Source: Shinisaurus crocodilurus
Taxonomy: Eukaryota > Chordata > Lepidosauria > Squamata > Shinisauridae
Assembly (NCBI GenBank): GCA_021292165.1
Contig: CM037876.1
Span: 210,821,825 to 210,885,824 of the forward strand
Direction: 5' to 3'
DNA: 64,000 bases
A program made the position numbers and the translations under genes. This document shows, in pieces, positions 30,716-42,819 of the stretch (position 1 is the stretch's first letter; each line of letters opens with the position of its first letter). The notes beneath the pieces are model-generated. The model did not search any database. It was given only the letters and a program-made list of their open reading frames with translations, and was not told the origin of the DNA.

Positions 30716-33700
30716 TCAGGGTGTGGGGGAGACCTGTTGTAGCAGAAGACTTTACATTCAGGCACTTGCCAACATGTTTATTGCATGCTCATGTTTAAGA
30801 TGGTTGCAATGCTGACTTAACATGCTAGACGACTAGAATACAACCTCAGGATGGTGATCTCATTTCCAGAAAGCAAAGCAGAACCACAAAGGTAGAATGC
30901 AAGTTTCCAGTTCAAACTACAACTGAGCTATTCTGTTACTCTGCTGGGAAGGGAATAACTGTATCATTTGTGTCTAGGAAGCTCTGTTCCTCCAGTTTCT
31001 GTGAAACAGCTCCATAGCTCATTCAAGCAAAGTAGTTGGATTTGAGCCAGTTCACTCCTTAATCCTGAATGCATTTACTTGGAAGTAAAGATGTACAAAA
31101 CTGCCCTGAGGTATTTCATTAAAAATTACTATTACCTATTTGCCAGTCACAAATTTATTCAGACATTTGGGTGGCTCCAGTGGATTGTGCCAGGTTCCTT
31201 TAGATATTATGAAAATGATCCCAGCTACTTTTAAAAAGCACATGCTGCCTTCTTTCCACTCCACACTAGAAAGGATTTCTTATCCTCTGAGAGTGCAAAG
31301 AAATAGTCCTTCAGTAAACATAGCCATGCACAATCTGTAAACATAGCCATGCACAATCCTCCAAAACACACCAAAGTTGGAGGAGAACCAAGCAGCACTT
31401 ACATTAAATCAAACCTTCTTCTACAATTTGTTAAATAAAATGATTGCATTACACTTCTCACTGTGCCACTCTAGAATGCTATGAGCAAACAAAAAACATC
31501 TACGTGGATGCATATCCACTTAGGCTAAGAACAATTGCATGTTCCCATTGCAGCCACACACACACAAGCTGTAGGCAGGGATGGCAGAACCAACAATTTT
31601 GAACTCGCCTAAATTCTCCAAAAAAATTAAAATAAAAAAAAAATCACTTCAAAGCTCATTTTGCCTCACTCCCATTTTAATTTAGGACCTGGGTTTGTTC
31701 TTGTTGTTGTTTTGGCTTTTTCAAATGGAAAAAGTGCACGTTTCTTTGCATATTTTTCAAAAGCGTGCACTGTTCCCCCATTGACGAAAGTATGAAATGC
31801 ATTTTACAAAAAAAATAAATGTGCATTTCAAAGTGCACATTAATAAAATATACTCATTTTTTGAATGCGATCACAAACTCAGGAATTTGCAAACATTTCT
31901 CAAAGAAGAAGAAGAAGAAGAAGAAGAAGAAGAAGAAGAAGAAGAAGAAGAGCTTTCCTGCTTGCATTTGTGTTTGAGTTTGTGAACGGGACATGTTCGC
32001 ATAATTTGCGAACAGAAACAAATTCTCATATGTGCCTAGGTGGTGTGTGTGCATGCATACAGATATATAATGTAGAAAAATCAGAAGGAACTCTGGTTAT
32101 TAAGTAAAAGAACAAGCCCTCACTCATATTCATTGCCAGGAGATTTTCTGCAGTTTCCTATCACAAACTTAGATACAGTCATGTTCCAGTACTAAAAGCT
32201 AAATTACATGTGATCAGTTTGCTTGAACCCAGCTCTAGGTGCATTTTTGAATATACGTATTTTCCCGAAAATTTTACATAGTTGAAATGCCGTTTTATGC
32301 ACACTTTTCTCAAAGATATGCATTTTGTGTGCACTTTGCCCCAATATGCTCATTTTTCCCCATGATAAGCTGCATCTGAAAGCTCACAAACATGCGCATA
32401 TCGGGATACAACTCTGACTCAGCTCACTGAAAGGCTCAGGAGGTAAAAATTGGGTAAATCAATTTTAAAAATGCAATGTAGAAAATTTCTCACCCATCTC
32501 TAAGGTGCCCAGTGCTACCTTTCAATGACCTGGCACAGGGCTCTCTCCAATTATTTTTACAAGTGGGGCAGGAGTGTATTTAAGTCAGGTCGCAGTGTGT
32601 TTAAAGGGGGAACAATGTGAAATAATGCTACACTGTGAACTAGCATGCAAACTATCATGCAAAATAACCATTGAAAGTTGTAGGCTTGAGGAAGAAAATG
32701 GCAGATTGGTTTTTGTCCATCAGTGACCCCAAAACACAATGGTTCTTTTTGGCAAAGTGGAAATATACCGTATCTTCAGAAATAATAGGAAGGGCTTAAA
32801 TTGGGCCCTGAAAAACCACTGAGAATTCTTCTTATATGCCCTTACTTTCTGAACTCAATACATAAGGGATTGTCATTCTGCTGTTCTAGGTTGATCATAG
32901 TTCAAATGAGGTAGTCCATAGGTTTAACTTCAGTTTGCACTTTTAAAAATGTCCATAACAAGATCTGAACCCACACTGCATCTCCTCATCCACAGCTATA
33001 CCTATTCCAAGCCACCCAGTTCATCATGCTGGAACACCAGTTTCTTGGCATCTAATGTTGTTATATTCTATTTTGAACCTGTGACATTTTTGTTGCTTAG
33101 GAAAATCTTTTCCAGTGTCTAACTATTTTACGCTTGTTAAAACTCTGAGATTTCCATTTGGAAAAGCTATTTGGCTTACAGAGGTTTTGTGATGATTTTG
33201 TAAAGGGCTGCAAACAGAAAGAAAAAAAATGGCTTAATATATTGTGGTGTCGATATTCACTTTTTGCTCCTTTCACAGAAGGGGCTTCCATTTGTGAAAG
33301 AAATGTTGCCTGCACAGAAGGAGAAAAAACATAGGATCCAAGCAAGCCTATGCCTCTAATAGAAGAAAATAAATTGCTAATATTCTTCTGAGTTGCCAGT
33401 TAATTTACACAATCCTAAAAAAATTGTAATAATGTATTTTTTAAACACCAAATTGTTTATTAAGACATGCTGAAGAATTTCATGCTTTGGAACAGAGATT
33501 CATTTGTGTTCAAAATCTTTCAGAATGAAAAGCTATACCAGGCCTGGTTAAAAAACATTTGTCTGTTTTATGGCTCTCTTCCTATCTCTGGGTACATGTA
33601 CAGATGTGATCTAGTCCATCCACAGCATATTTTTAAAAACACAGTTACTTACATACTTTGTGACCTATGATGAACTAGTAATAATCAGTCACTAGGTAAA

Positions 33701-35169
33701 AGATGCAATAAATTATAGGGTTGAGAAGTATTGAATTATTCCAATTGCATGTTTTTCTGATGGATAGTATAGTATAATGGATAGTATAGTATCCAGTTTG
33801 CTAAAGTATTTATAGAAATGATCATGGGGGGTGGGAAGAAGAGATTAACTAGCGTTATGATCTAAAACAGTCCTGGCAATTGGCAAACTACCACAGAACA
33901 GATTCAACTGGAGTTCCAGATCAGGAGTAGCTGTGTCTGGTCATGTGAGGTCCTTCAAGCCACAGTTCAGACAAAGGAAGCAGCAGGTGCAGTACTAAAA
34001 AATTTAATCATTCAACCCTTTCAAAAAATCATTATTTTCCATAACTTTTTACTCACACAAAGTTGCATGCATGTGTAATTCATTTATGTCTAGTTCAATT
34101 ACAAATCTAGTACTATCAATATACGATAATAAACTATCTCAAACATAGACTAAAACCGAAATATTTTACCTATGTCATATTAGCGGAGTTTTGTTTAAAA
34201 CCTTATTTTTAAAAAATGCATAACATAAATCTGAAATGTATTGCAACTTCAAGGCCCTCTTTTTAATGCCTGCATTACTGAAATGAAAAAGAACACAATT
34301 AGACTATAGGAAGATACATGTTTTGGATAGCTACACAACCAGCTTACAGTATATACATTCCAAACAATTCTGCCACAGTTAAAAGGTATTTATATTCTGA
34401 TGCAGATAAAATTGAACAGTGTCAACACTAATGCATTTTTCTAGGAGAATCACTACTTTCACGATAATTTCCATGGAAAATTTGTGTGCACATGCTGTAA
34501 TAGACACATTTATAACATCAAAAGGGTTCAATTTTCTTTTCAATCATACCACTGTATGAATAGCTTTTCCTATTGAATTTAACAATAAGGCACATTACCA
34601 GAGTCTAAAGGATGGGATACTTCTGCTTGCTCTTATGAAAGTATGTCAGACAATATATAATATATCCCACAATAGATCTGGGTTAACGGCTCCTTTACAT
34701 AGGTTTTCTTCCTAATACACTTGTGTCAGCAGAATGCCATTTTTATTTAAATTTGCCCGTGAGATCAGCTACATTTCAATCTCTGGTTAACTCTCAATGT
34801 TATTAAAAGAGTATTCGAATGTTATTTAAAGGAGACCCAGGGCATCTGTATCAAGAAATTAACATAAAATGTTTCTCAGAGGTATCGATTTCAGTTCAAA
34901 ATTAGCAGCCATTCATTCTGTGTTTGTAGTCACTTCAGAAAACAAAGCTTTACAAGTAGTGATGATAAAACAGGGCACTATTGCAGTTCCAGCTGCACAT
35001 GCCTTGCACACCAAATGGTGTGCTCCAAAAGGTGAAAGGTGTGTAGTGAGTCATGCTATTTGGTAGTGGAAAGTGGAAAGCTCTCTTCTTGGGTGTGGTG
35101 GATTTAAAAATTAATGATAAGTGATAAAGGATACTCTAATAACTTGACTAGGAGCACAATCCTATAGGT
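30716..35169. other. Long unassigned AT-rich region
   Basis: No gene recognised. Near 30735 the sequence TGTTGTAGCAGAAGACTTTA, with TTTATT downstream, looks like the end of an LTR in minus orientation, but no second end was found. 31700-31870 and 32230-32400 hold the GTGCATTTCAAAGTGCAC / ATATGCATTTTGTGTGC phrases of the unnamed AT-rich repeat. A (GAA)n run is at 31904-31951. 33900-35060 is repeat-free to my eye and could be old single-copy DNA. Confidence 0.35.
31904..31951. repeat. (GAA)n microsatellite
   Basis: Sixteen GAA units. The glutamate- and arginine-rich open frames here are by-products of the repeat. Confidence 0.95.
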
Positions 35170-35866
35170 TGTTGTTCTGCCAAATGTTTTCTCAAAGGGC
35201 TTGGCAGGGGTTCTTTAATGAATTCTCATGCCATAATAAATCCAGGAGGATCAAGCCAAACATCTTTTATTGCGAGTTAAGATCCTTATTATACAGAGTA
35301 CAACAATCCCAAGTCCCCCAGGAAGACCCCCAGTCCTTGGACAGGCAGCAACCACAATATCACCAACCAACCAGTCAAGAAGCTCTGCCTCCAGTATCAG
35401 TTGGGTCCTTGCTGTAGTCACTCAGCCTTGAGGTCTCTCTCCCCCCCTCTGTCCGTGTCAGGGCTCCTGCTGGTTCTTTGTCCTTCTTCAGTCTGACAGC
35501 CAAACGGCTCCTGGATCTCTCTCCTTCCTTCTCAACACACTTCAACACAACCAACCAACTAACCACCACTTACACAACCCACCACTACCAACAACCACAC
35601 TTCAGTCTGCATTTGCTAGTCTTAAATACCATTCTAGCACCAAGCCTCATGGGCTGCAGATCTTGTGCTTAATTGCTAGCACCTGTGCTGTTTGCAGTAC
35701 CATTCTTCTGGCCTGCCGCCAGGTCACACGCCGATAAGTTGCTGAAGATTGCATCAGGCTGGCAAACAGCCAAGTAGCCAAGGCCATTTGCTAATAGCAC
35801 AGCGCAGTAAACTTTAGCTTTTTAAATCAAGCCCAGAGCATAGAGGCAGAACTTTGTACAACACTC
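35170..35866 (-). mobile_element. Candidate solo LTR
   Basis: The segment begins TGTTGTTCTGCC and ends TTTGTACAACA, giving TGTTGT...ACAACA inverted ends. A minus-strand AATAAA lies in TCGCAATAAAAGATG near 35265, placed as expected for an LTR of minus orientation. No matching target duplication was found, so the ends are tentative. Retrovirus-like or gypsy origin cannot be told apart without internal sequence. Confidence 0.4.
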
Positions 35867-35979
35867 CCGTACTCCTCGATCATCTTCCGCAATTCCCAGT
35901 ACAGTTGTGAACGGTTTCCTCATTGAACGGAAACCTCCTGCTGCCAGCAGGGTGGGAGGAGTGACGGAAGTGATTTTTG

Positions 35980-36345
35980 CCTCTCCACCTTCCTTTGCTA
36001 GTGTCCACCTCTTGACAGGCCTCTGAGCCCATTTAGCGGAGGTGCACTGATGGGGGTGGGGCAGCCAGAGGATCTCTCATATCCTGGCCTCTCCTCTTTC
36101 CCTGCCCACAGACCTCTCTGAGGTCCTCCGAGGCTGCTTTTGCAACCTCATAAGATAGGTGCCATGGTTCTTCCCACAACTGTTGCAAGGCGGCGGGCAA
36201 GGGGGCAGGTGAGGGATCAGATTCTGGAGTCCCCCTTCCAAGGTTGTAGCAGTGTCTACAACCTCAGAGTGGGGACTCTGAAGAATTCTACAGTCCCTGA
36301 GATGGTCTCCTGGGACCATAGGACTGCTCTCTAAGTAATGGGATG
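35980..36345. repeat. Unnamed dispersed repeat, copy 3
   Basis: CTCTGAGGTCCTCCGAGGC, TTTTGCAACCTCATAAGAT, GGTTCTTCCCACAACTG and TCCAAGGTTGTAGC correspond in order to copy 1 at 13540-13960. Confidence 0.45.
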
Positions 36346-37269
36346 GAATGTACACACACCTGCCAGGTTGTGGCTATTTTCGTTTTGCCTAGTTAAATAA
36401 GTTCTAGGGTTTGGGGGGGGGGAGGTTGTGTAACGTGTATCAGGAGAATGAAAAAAGCAGCAATGTGTTGTTGTTGTTTTTAGAGGAGGTTTAGTATTTT
36501 AGGATACCAAACTTACATTACTAAAACAAATCTAGTGCAGCCTGTGTGCTTGCTTCTGCATCCCTATCATACGTGTTGAGCTGATCATTACAAAATCACC
36601 AGTGCTCTCTTTTCCAAAGAAACATCAAATGACAAGCTAGGTTCATACATCTAGTGACCCCACCTGGAAATGCATCTGGGAGCAACTGCTGACAGGTTCG
36701 CAGCCCAGCCAGCATTGTTAAATGCCCTCTTTGCATGAATCAGCATCTTCGTCTGAAAGGTCCATGCCCCTTTTTCTAGCTTCTGCGATTGCATAAATGG
36801 TGGTGGCTGTGTATAGAGCCTTCACAGGCAATGGTCCATACAAGGGTGCTTTCACATGATCCCTGCTAGGCCATGAGCATGCTGCTAGCATCCCCACATG
36901 TTCTTTTAAGTCTATTGCATGGGTTCAACTGGATATGAACCAGGCTTCAGGGAACGAAAGGTTCTTCTTGCACCCCAGGTTAGATCCTTGGTGGGGAAGA
37001 AGATACCATACATGGTATATCAGGTTTAGTTCATCCTTCTCATATATAGTGCTTCCCCTTGACTGCCATGCTGACCAGCCTGAGTATAACGGCTTGCAAG
37101 AAGTATCATATGTGCTGAATCAACACATCAACACAACACAATGATTAAAAAAAAAAAGACAGAAAGAAAGAAAAGAAGCATATGAGGGATGTGAACATGC
37201 CCAAAGGACCATTCCCCATATTTTGGTATACCGCACAAATGGACTTGCAGGCATGTCCCTCAGTTTAAT
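36346..37269. other. Non-coding stretch, nothing recognised
   Basis: Contains a G-run near 36410-36421 and an A-rich simple tract at about 37145-37178. No gene. Confidence 0.35.
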
Positions 37270-37284
37270 AAGACATTCTGGTTG
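37270..37284. repeat. L1 target site duplication, left
   Basis: AAGACATTCTGGTTG, repeated exactly at 42805-42819 after the poly(A) tail. Confidence 0.95.
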
Positions 37285-37483
37285 GGGGGAGGAGCTTCGC
37301 CAGCTATGGAACAGTAGCTTTCTACTGAGCTCCCGGATGATTTGATAATATCTGCAAAATACTCAGGAAAGACAAATCGTGAGTTGAAATTCCTTTGCTG
37401 TTTGCTTTCTGGAAGGTATACGCAGATGCAGAGTTAAAAAGGAAATAAAAAGAACAGTTTTCTTTTGCTGTGCTTGCCCTGGA

Positions 37484-38593
37484 TTGTTTATGAGCTCCAG
37501 ACGGGTGAAAAAGTCCCTACCCCCTCTTTGGAAACGCGATCGGGCGCATCCCTCGGATAACAGTTTGAAAAGGCTAATTAGGATCCTTGATACGAGAGGT
37601 ACTGAACTTTCTTATCAATCTGAGCAACAGGGTCCTGAAAAGAAGCTACGAGGTAGTGAAAGTTTCGAGACAGCGAGGGGGAAGGGCGGAAAAATGGCGG
37701 ATTCAGCTGGCAAAGTCCCTGCTGGTGCCAAGCCAAAGACAATATCTCCAGCTAAGCTTAAAGGGGCAGCACCAGACTGGGAGAAGATTTTATTACAGTT
37801 TCAAAACTCTATTGAATCAGGGCAGCAGAAACATACAGAAGCAATTGAGAAATTTCAAAAAGAACATAAGGAGGATATGAAGCAGATGAGAGAAACGATG
37901 GATCAGATGGGGGTTCAAATTCAAGAGCTGCAAGTCAGAGTTGATAAGGTGGAAAAACTCCAGGCGAAGGATGAAAAAAGTTTTGAAAAGTATGAAATGA
38001 AATTTAATGAGATGGAAATACAGATGATCAACATGCAAGACAGGCAACGCCGTTCTAACATCCGGATCAGAGGCTTCCCCATGGAGATGGGGGAGACTGG
38101 ATATAAGTTAAGAGGCAGTATTTTGGAATGGATGAATGAAGCTGTCTCTGGAGATACAGATCTCTGGGATGATATGGACATTGAGATAGTGCATAGAGTG
38201 GGAACATTAAGGCGTGGCATGACATCCAGAGATGTTGTAATGAAATTTGCAAATTTATACAAGAAGGATGTCTTCATGAAAGCGATTAGAAAGCAAGGTC
38301 AAGTAGCTTTTAAGGGAGCTACTTTGCAAATCTACAATGATCTCTGTCAGCAAACAATTAATTGGAGGCGAAGTGTTAAACCGTGTACAGCAGTCTTGAT
38401 CAGAAAGGGAATACAATACAACTGGGGTTATCCAGTCTTTCTTACTTTTTTGTGGAACAGTAAGAGATACAAGATCTCATCATGTGTCCAAGGCATGGGC
38501 CTGCTGGGAGAGTTGGGGCTTCATGATGATGCGGAGGGTCCAGAATCGGTGGGTCAACTAGAAGAAGAAGGAGCAAGCGGAGGAATTGTATAA
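37484..38593 (+). CDS. L1 ORF1p RNA-binding chaperone
   Basis: ORF1p coats L1 RNA as a trimer and is needed for retrotransposition. The frame is open from 37484, but the likelier start is the ATG at 37694, in the strong context AAAATGG, giving 299 residues beginning MADSAGKVPAG; the 70 upstream codons read like 5' UTR. From that start: a basic/disordered head, a coiled coil at about residues 35-120 (repeated heptads such as QIQELQVRVDKVEKLQ), the RRM start RRSNIRIRGFP near 124, and a C-terminal domain with GQVAFKGATLQIYNDL near 204-220. It lies 263 bases upstream of ORF2. No internal stop, so it could still encode protein. Family ORF1 proteins are usually 300-380 residues. Confidence 0.9.
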   Translation: MFMSSRRVKKSLPPLWKRDRAHPSDNSLKRLIRILDTRGTELSYQSEQQGPEKKLRGSESFETARGKGGKMADSAGKVPAGAKPKTISPAKLKGAAPDWEKILLQFQNSIESGQQKHTEAIEKFQKEHKEDMKQMRETMDQMGVQIQELQVRVDKVEKLQAKDEKSFEKYEMKFNEMEIQMINMQDRQRRSNIRIRGFPMEMGETGYKLRGSILEWMNEAVSGDTDLWDDMDIEIVHRVGTLRRGMTSRDVVMKFANLYKKDVFMKAIRKQGQVAFKGATLQIYNDLCQQTINWRRSVKPCTAVLIRKGIQYNWGYPVFLTFLWNSKRYKISSCVQGMGLLGELGLHDDAEGPESVGQLEEEGASGGIV

Positions 38594-38856
38594 GAGGTTG
38601 TTTTAGCACGACAAGAAAAAAGAAAGAGAAAATGTTTTATAAAGAAGTTATCCGGGAGGGAATGAGGGGCTGCTGTTCGGGCGGGTGATGGTTCCTTCCC
38701 CCCCCCCCGGGATAGGTGGGTAGGTTTAGGGTGGGGCAAGATGCCCTGGCTTAGCAGGGGGGATAGTTTAGATGAATGTGGGGGTGGGTTAATGGGCTTG
38801 TTATTGTTTAGTATACTCACTTTTAGGGGCCAAAAAAGAAAAAATGATGTTAATAG
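38594..38856 (+). other. L1 inter-ORF spacer
   Basis: 263 bases between ORF1 and ORF2, with a C-run at 38698-38708 and GT-rich sequence. It has stops in all frames and no gene. Confidence 0.8.
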
Positions 38857-40035
38857 ATGGATTATAAGTTAAGAATTTCAACTTTAAATGTTAAGGGGCT
38901 AGATTCAGTTACCAAGAGGAGGCGAATAGAAGCACTTCTTAAGAAGGATAAGGCAGATATTATATTCTTGCAAGAAACGCACCAGGCAAGGAAAGGAGTC
39001 AATGAATTGAAACTGAGGTGGTCTAGAATATATGAGATAGCATGTAGATCATCTAAATCAAGAGGAGTAGCAATCATAATTTCAAAGAATTGTGGTTTTA
39101 ATGTTTTAAAGGTGAAAAAGGATGGTACAGGTAGATATATTATAATGTATGGGACCTTGGGAGGAGAAGAATATGTTATAGTTAATGTTTATGCTCCCAA
39201 TCAAAATCAAGGAGAATTTTATCAACATGTGTTTAAAGAAATGGGTAATTTTCAAAATCAAAGGGTTATTATGGCTGGGGACTTTAACATGGTATTGGAT
39301 AGAAGAAAAGACAAATCCAATCCGACGAGAGAAGATCAGAGAAATAATTTAACGATTTTGAATAAGTTAATTAGTAAGGAAGGGTTGCTAGATGTTTGGA
39401 GAGGGGTCAAGGGGAACGAGGAAAGATATACATTTTACTCAACAGCAACTAAGAATTATTCTAGGATAGATTTTATATTTGTGTCCAGGACACTGTTTTC
39501 AAGGGTCTTGGGCACAGAGATAGGAGTGATAAAAGTTACAGATCATGCTTTGGTTAATATGGATTTGAAGATACATAAGGATTATAGAGAAGCGAAAAGA
39601 TGGAGATTGAATTGTAATATTTTTCATTTTAAACATTTAACAGAAAAAATAGAGAAGGAATTGAGGGAAATTTGGGAATTTAATCAAACAGAAGAATGTA
39701 CTGAAGCGATAATATGGGATACAATGAAGAGTGTAATGAGAGGAATAGGATTGAGAGAGGCAATAAATTTGAGGAAACAACAAGAAGTTTTTTATCAAAA
39801 GCTAGAGGGGGAGATTAGGGATTTGGAAAAGAAGTATTTAGAGAAGAGGGATAAAAAGATTTTTGCAGAATTACAGGGTAAAAGGAAAGAATTGGAGAAT
39901 AAAGAATTGGACAGGGTACAAAGGAATTTGATTTATACAAAAAGGGAGTATTTTGAGAATAGTAATAAAAATTCTAAAATGTTGGCTAGATTAGCACAAA
40001 AAAAAGAAAGAAAAAAGCTTAGTGGGGGTGATTAA
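38857..40035 (+). pseudogene. L1 ORF2 part 1: APE-type endonuclease
   Basis: The endonuclease nicks genomic DNA to prime reverse transcription. Seen from residue 1: ISTLNVKGLDS (catalytic Asn), FLQETH (catalytic Glu, about 40), VNVYAPN near 110, GDFNMVLD near 141 (Asp and Asn), SRIDFIFVSR near 205 and TDHALV near 227 (Asp-His pair). The catalytic set is complete. A lysine-rich linker leads to the RT. The frame ends at KKLSGGD, where a shift into the next frame (40022 onward) continues the protein, so this part is open but cut off from the RT. ATG chosen at 38857; the family motif starts within ten residues. Confidence 0.9.
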
Positions 40036-40933
40036 AGATAAGAGGGGCAAAGAATATAATCTATTAAAGGATAAACTGAAAATTTTCCATGAATATTACA
40101 CGGAGTTATATAAGGCAGGAAAATGGTCGGAAGCTGAGAGTAGAAAATATATCGAAAAAAATTTAAAAATAAAAATCCAGGAAGAAGATAGAGAGAAAAT
40201 GGAGCAACCATTCACAGAAATCGAAATAGAAAATGCTATAAATAAATTGAAACAGGGGAAAACGCCAGGATTGGATGGTCTGGGGGCGGAATATTATAAA
40301 GTTTTTAAAAAAATGTTAATTCCAAAGTTAAAACGGTTGTTTAATGATATTTTACAGGGGGGAGAGATCCCCCCGTCGTGGAAACAGTCCTTGACTATTT
40401 TAATCCCGAAACCAAGGAAGGATTTAGCAGAACCAGGTTCTTATAGACCAATATCATTAATTAATCAAGATGCTAAATTATTGACAGCAATTTTAGCTAG
40501 AAGAATGAATAGTTTTCTAAATAAGTATATAGGGATAGATCAATGTGGTTTCATTCAAGGAAGACAAATGGCTGACTTAACAAGAAGGGTTCTGAATATA
40601 ATATATTTAATAAAGAAAAATAATTTGAAAGCGGGGGTTCTTGCATTGGATATTTTTAAAGCCTTTGATTGTGTGGAATGGCCTGCATTAAAGATGTTAA
40701 TAAAAACTATGGGGTTTGGAGAAAAATTTATAGGTATTACTAATCAATTATATACTCATAATGTTACGTCGGTAATTGTAAATGATGGAATAACAGAAAC
40801 TATTAGCCTAGGCCGGGGAACTAGACAGGGTTGTCCCCTTTCCCCAGTATTATTTGTGTTACTTATGGAATTGTTAGCGAATGCGATAAGACAGGAGAGG
40901 AAATTACTGGGGATAGGGCTAAATGTAAGATAA
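40022..40933 (+). pseudogene. L1 ORF2 part 2: reverse transcriptase fingers and palm (N-terminal)
   Basis: This frame continues from the endonuclease after a frameshift near 40010-40030. RT motifs: KTPGLDGLGAEYYK near residue 80, ILIPKP near 125, YRPISLINQDAKL near 140, IDQCGFIQGRQM near 173, ALDIFKAFDCVEW near 209 (first catalytic Asp) and GTRQGCPLSPVLF near 266. The TAA at 40931 results from another single-base shift; the partner FADD motif is in the next frame. Confidence 0.9.
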
Positions 40934-41379
40934 ACCTTTTTGCAGATGATATATTGTTAACATTAGAAAGGCCTATGGAAAATTGGGATTGGATAGAGAA
41001 ACATTTAGATGAATTTAGAGAAGTAACGGGGTTAAAAGTTAATTGGGATAAATTGGAGATAATGACATTTAATTATAGTAAACTGGAGGAAAGGGGATTT
41101 AAACAAAGGAAAGTTGATATAAAGATAAAAAATATAATTAAATATTTAGGTATTGATATATTAAAAGATATGGATAAAATAGGGGAATGGAATTTAAAAA
41201 AATTAAAAGATGAAGTTAAAAATAAAATAGAGGATTATAAAAAATTGGGATTATCATGGTTCGGTAGGATAGCTTTGATTAAAATGAAGATTTTACCGAA
41301 GTTTAATTTTTTATTTAGAATGATACCATATAAGATAATCAGAGAAAGAAATCAAAGATTGGCAAGTAATGTTAAATAG
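40934..41379 (+). pseudogene. L1 ORF2 part 3: reverse transcriptase catalytic FADD segment
   Basis: INLFADDILL at about 40933-40959 carries the RT catalytic Asp pair (FADD codons 40939-40950). VTGLKVNWDKLE, IKYLGIDI and SWFGRIALIKMKILPKFNFLF, the L1 thumb region, follow. The open frame extends back to 40831 but only becomes meaningful after the frameshift near 40920. It stops at an in-frame TAG (41377-41379), probably a point change, since the same frame resumes immediately after. Confidence 0.9.
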
Positions 41380-41382
41380 CTA

Positions 41383-42689
41383 TTGCAATGGGGGAAAAGA
41401 TCAAGGATTACTAAGAATAGATGGTATAAAGCTCAAAAAACAGGGGGACTTGGTCTCCCTAATTTAAAATGGTATTATATAGCTAATCAACTTAGATATA
41501 TTATGGATATTATTGTTAGAAAAGATTTTATGTGGTGGGAAATAGAAGCATTTGAATTGGGTAATAGGGTGGAGAATTTTTTATTTACAAAACAAGGGAC
41601 ATATTATGACAAAAAGATTAGAAAATCCCTTTTTAAAAAATATGTTAGAAATTTGGGGTAGAAATAAGGAAATATTTTAACCAGGTATATCCCCGCTTAC
41701 TCCAGTGGTGGTTATGGAGGATTTTCCTGAGAATGTTAGACATTTAGAATGAATTTTTAGAGAGAAAAAGGTGATAAGTTTAATGGATTGGCTGGAAAAA
41801 ATGGAGACAAGACAGCAAATAATTGATAGGGTTGGGGCAGGAAGAATTTCGTGGTTAAATTTAATTCAATTAGTACAATGGGGTAAGAAATGGAGGAGGA
41901 GACATGAGCATGAAAGGGATTTCACCGCATTTGAGCAGTTGGTTATGTCCAGAGAACTCATAGAAGGAAATGCATCAGCTAGGGGTCTTACAAAGATGTT
42001 ATATAAAATGTTGCAGAAATCAGAAGAACAAGCAGAAAATCTTTAAATAGTTTGGGATACAGAGTTTGAAGAGGAAATATCAAAGGACGAGTGGAACAAG
42101 ATTTGGGATAGGCGAATATTGAAAAATATGTCTATAAGAATTAAAGGGAATTTTTATAAGCTAATTTGGAGATGGTATTTGACTCCAGGTGAGATTAAAT
42201 AGAATAGATAATAAATGTTCTCCAATGTGTTGGCGAGGATGTCAGGAGTTGGGTACATATGCTCATATGTGGTGGAGTTGTAAAAATGTAATGGATTTTT
42301 GGAAAATGATTTTTGAGGAAATATCAGAAATTGTTGGAGCTGATTTAGAGGTTTGTCCTAAACTAGCTTTGCTATCAATAATGGAAAAGGTGATCGGTCC
42401 TCAAAATGTTAAAGAATTAATTATAAATTTGTTAACAGCAGGTAGACTAATGATAGCAAGGAAATGGAAAATTCAGCAAGTTTTCACTATTACTGATTGG
42501 TATAAAATAGTATGGGATATGGCATTGAATGATATGTTGACTTGTAATATCAAATGCAAAAGGGGTCAATTAAAGAAAAATATTTTCAAGGATATTTGGG
42601 GTTTATTTCTGGAATATGTGTTTAAAAAGGGGAAAGGGAGTTTACCCTGTCAAGATATGTTGTATTTTTGGAATAATGAACAATTATAG
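41383..42689 (+). pseudogene. L1 ORF2 part 4: C-terminal region with Cys-rich domain
   Basis: 41383-41661 continues the frame with KTGGLGLPNLKWYYIANQL, typical of L1 downstream of the RT, then stops at TAG (41659). After frame changes, 41771-42046 and 42189-42689 continue the C-terminus. The last part holds the Cys/His cluster CSPMCWRGCQELGTYAHMWW plus SC (positions about 42210-42275), which corresponds to the L1 C-terminal CX3CX7HX4C knuckle needed for retrotransposition. The true stop is at 42687-42689. At least two frameshifts and two stops occur in this part. Confidence 0.85.
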
Positions 42690-42778
42690 AGTCATTGTAT
42701 TATTTGGTCCCATGGTGATGGGAGCACTATATTAGTTATATGTGTGTGTTATTTTCTTTGTATTGTTTAAAAAATTTA

Positions 42779-42806
42779 AATAAAAAATATTATTAAAAAA
42801 AAAAAA
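42779..42806 (+). terminator. L1 polyadenylation signal and poly(A) tail
   Basis: AATAAA at 42779-42784, then A-rich sequence ending in a run of twelve A (42795-42806) that merges with the target duplication. Confidence 0.9.
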
Positions 42807-42819
42807 GACATTCTGGTTG
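42805..42819. repeat. L1 target site duplication, right
   Basis: AAGACATTCTGGTTG, identical to 37270-37284. The first two A are shared with the poly(A) tail. Confidence 0.95.

Larger units (their letters stand above)
37285..42804 (+). mobile_element. Full-length L1 LINE retrotransposon
   Basis: About 5.5 kb flanked by perfect 15-bp duplications. It starts GGGGGGAGGAGC, the G-rich start seen in many L1s. Order: short 5' UTR, ORF1 (37694-38593), 263-bp spacer, ORF2 (38857-42689, broken), short 3' UTR with AATAAA at 42779-42784, poly(A) at about 42795-42806. The exact duplications and the short distance from ORF2 stop to tail show that the whole element inserted by target-primed reverse transcription. 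ORF2 frameshifts and stops make this copy inactive now. The coding strand of ORF2 is strikingly A-rich. Confidence 0.97.

Noticed and set aside
31797..32107. Poly-Glu and poly-Arg open frames
   Set aside because: They are translations of the (GAA)n microsatellite.
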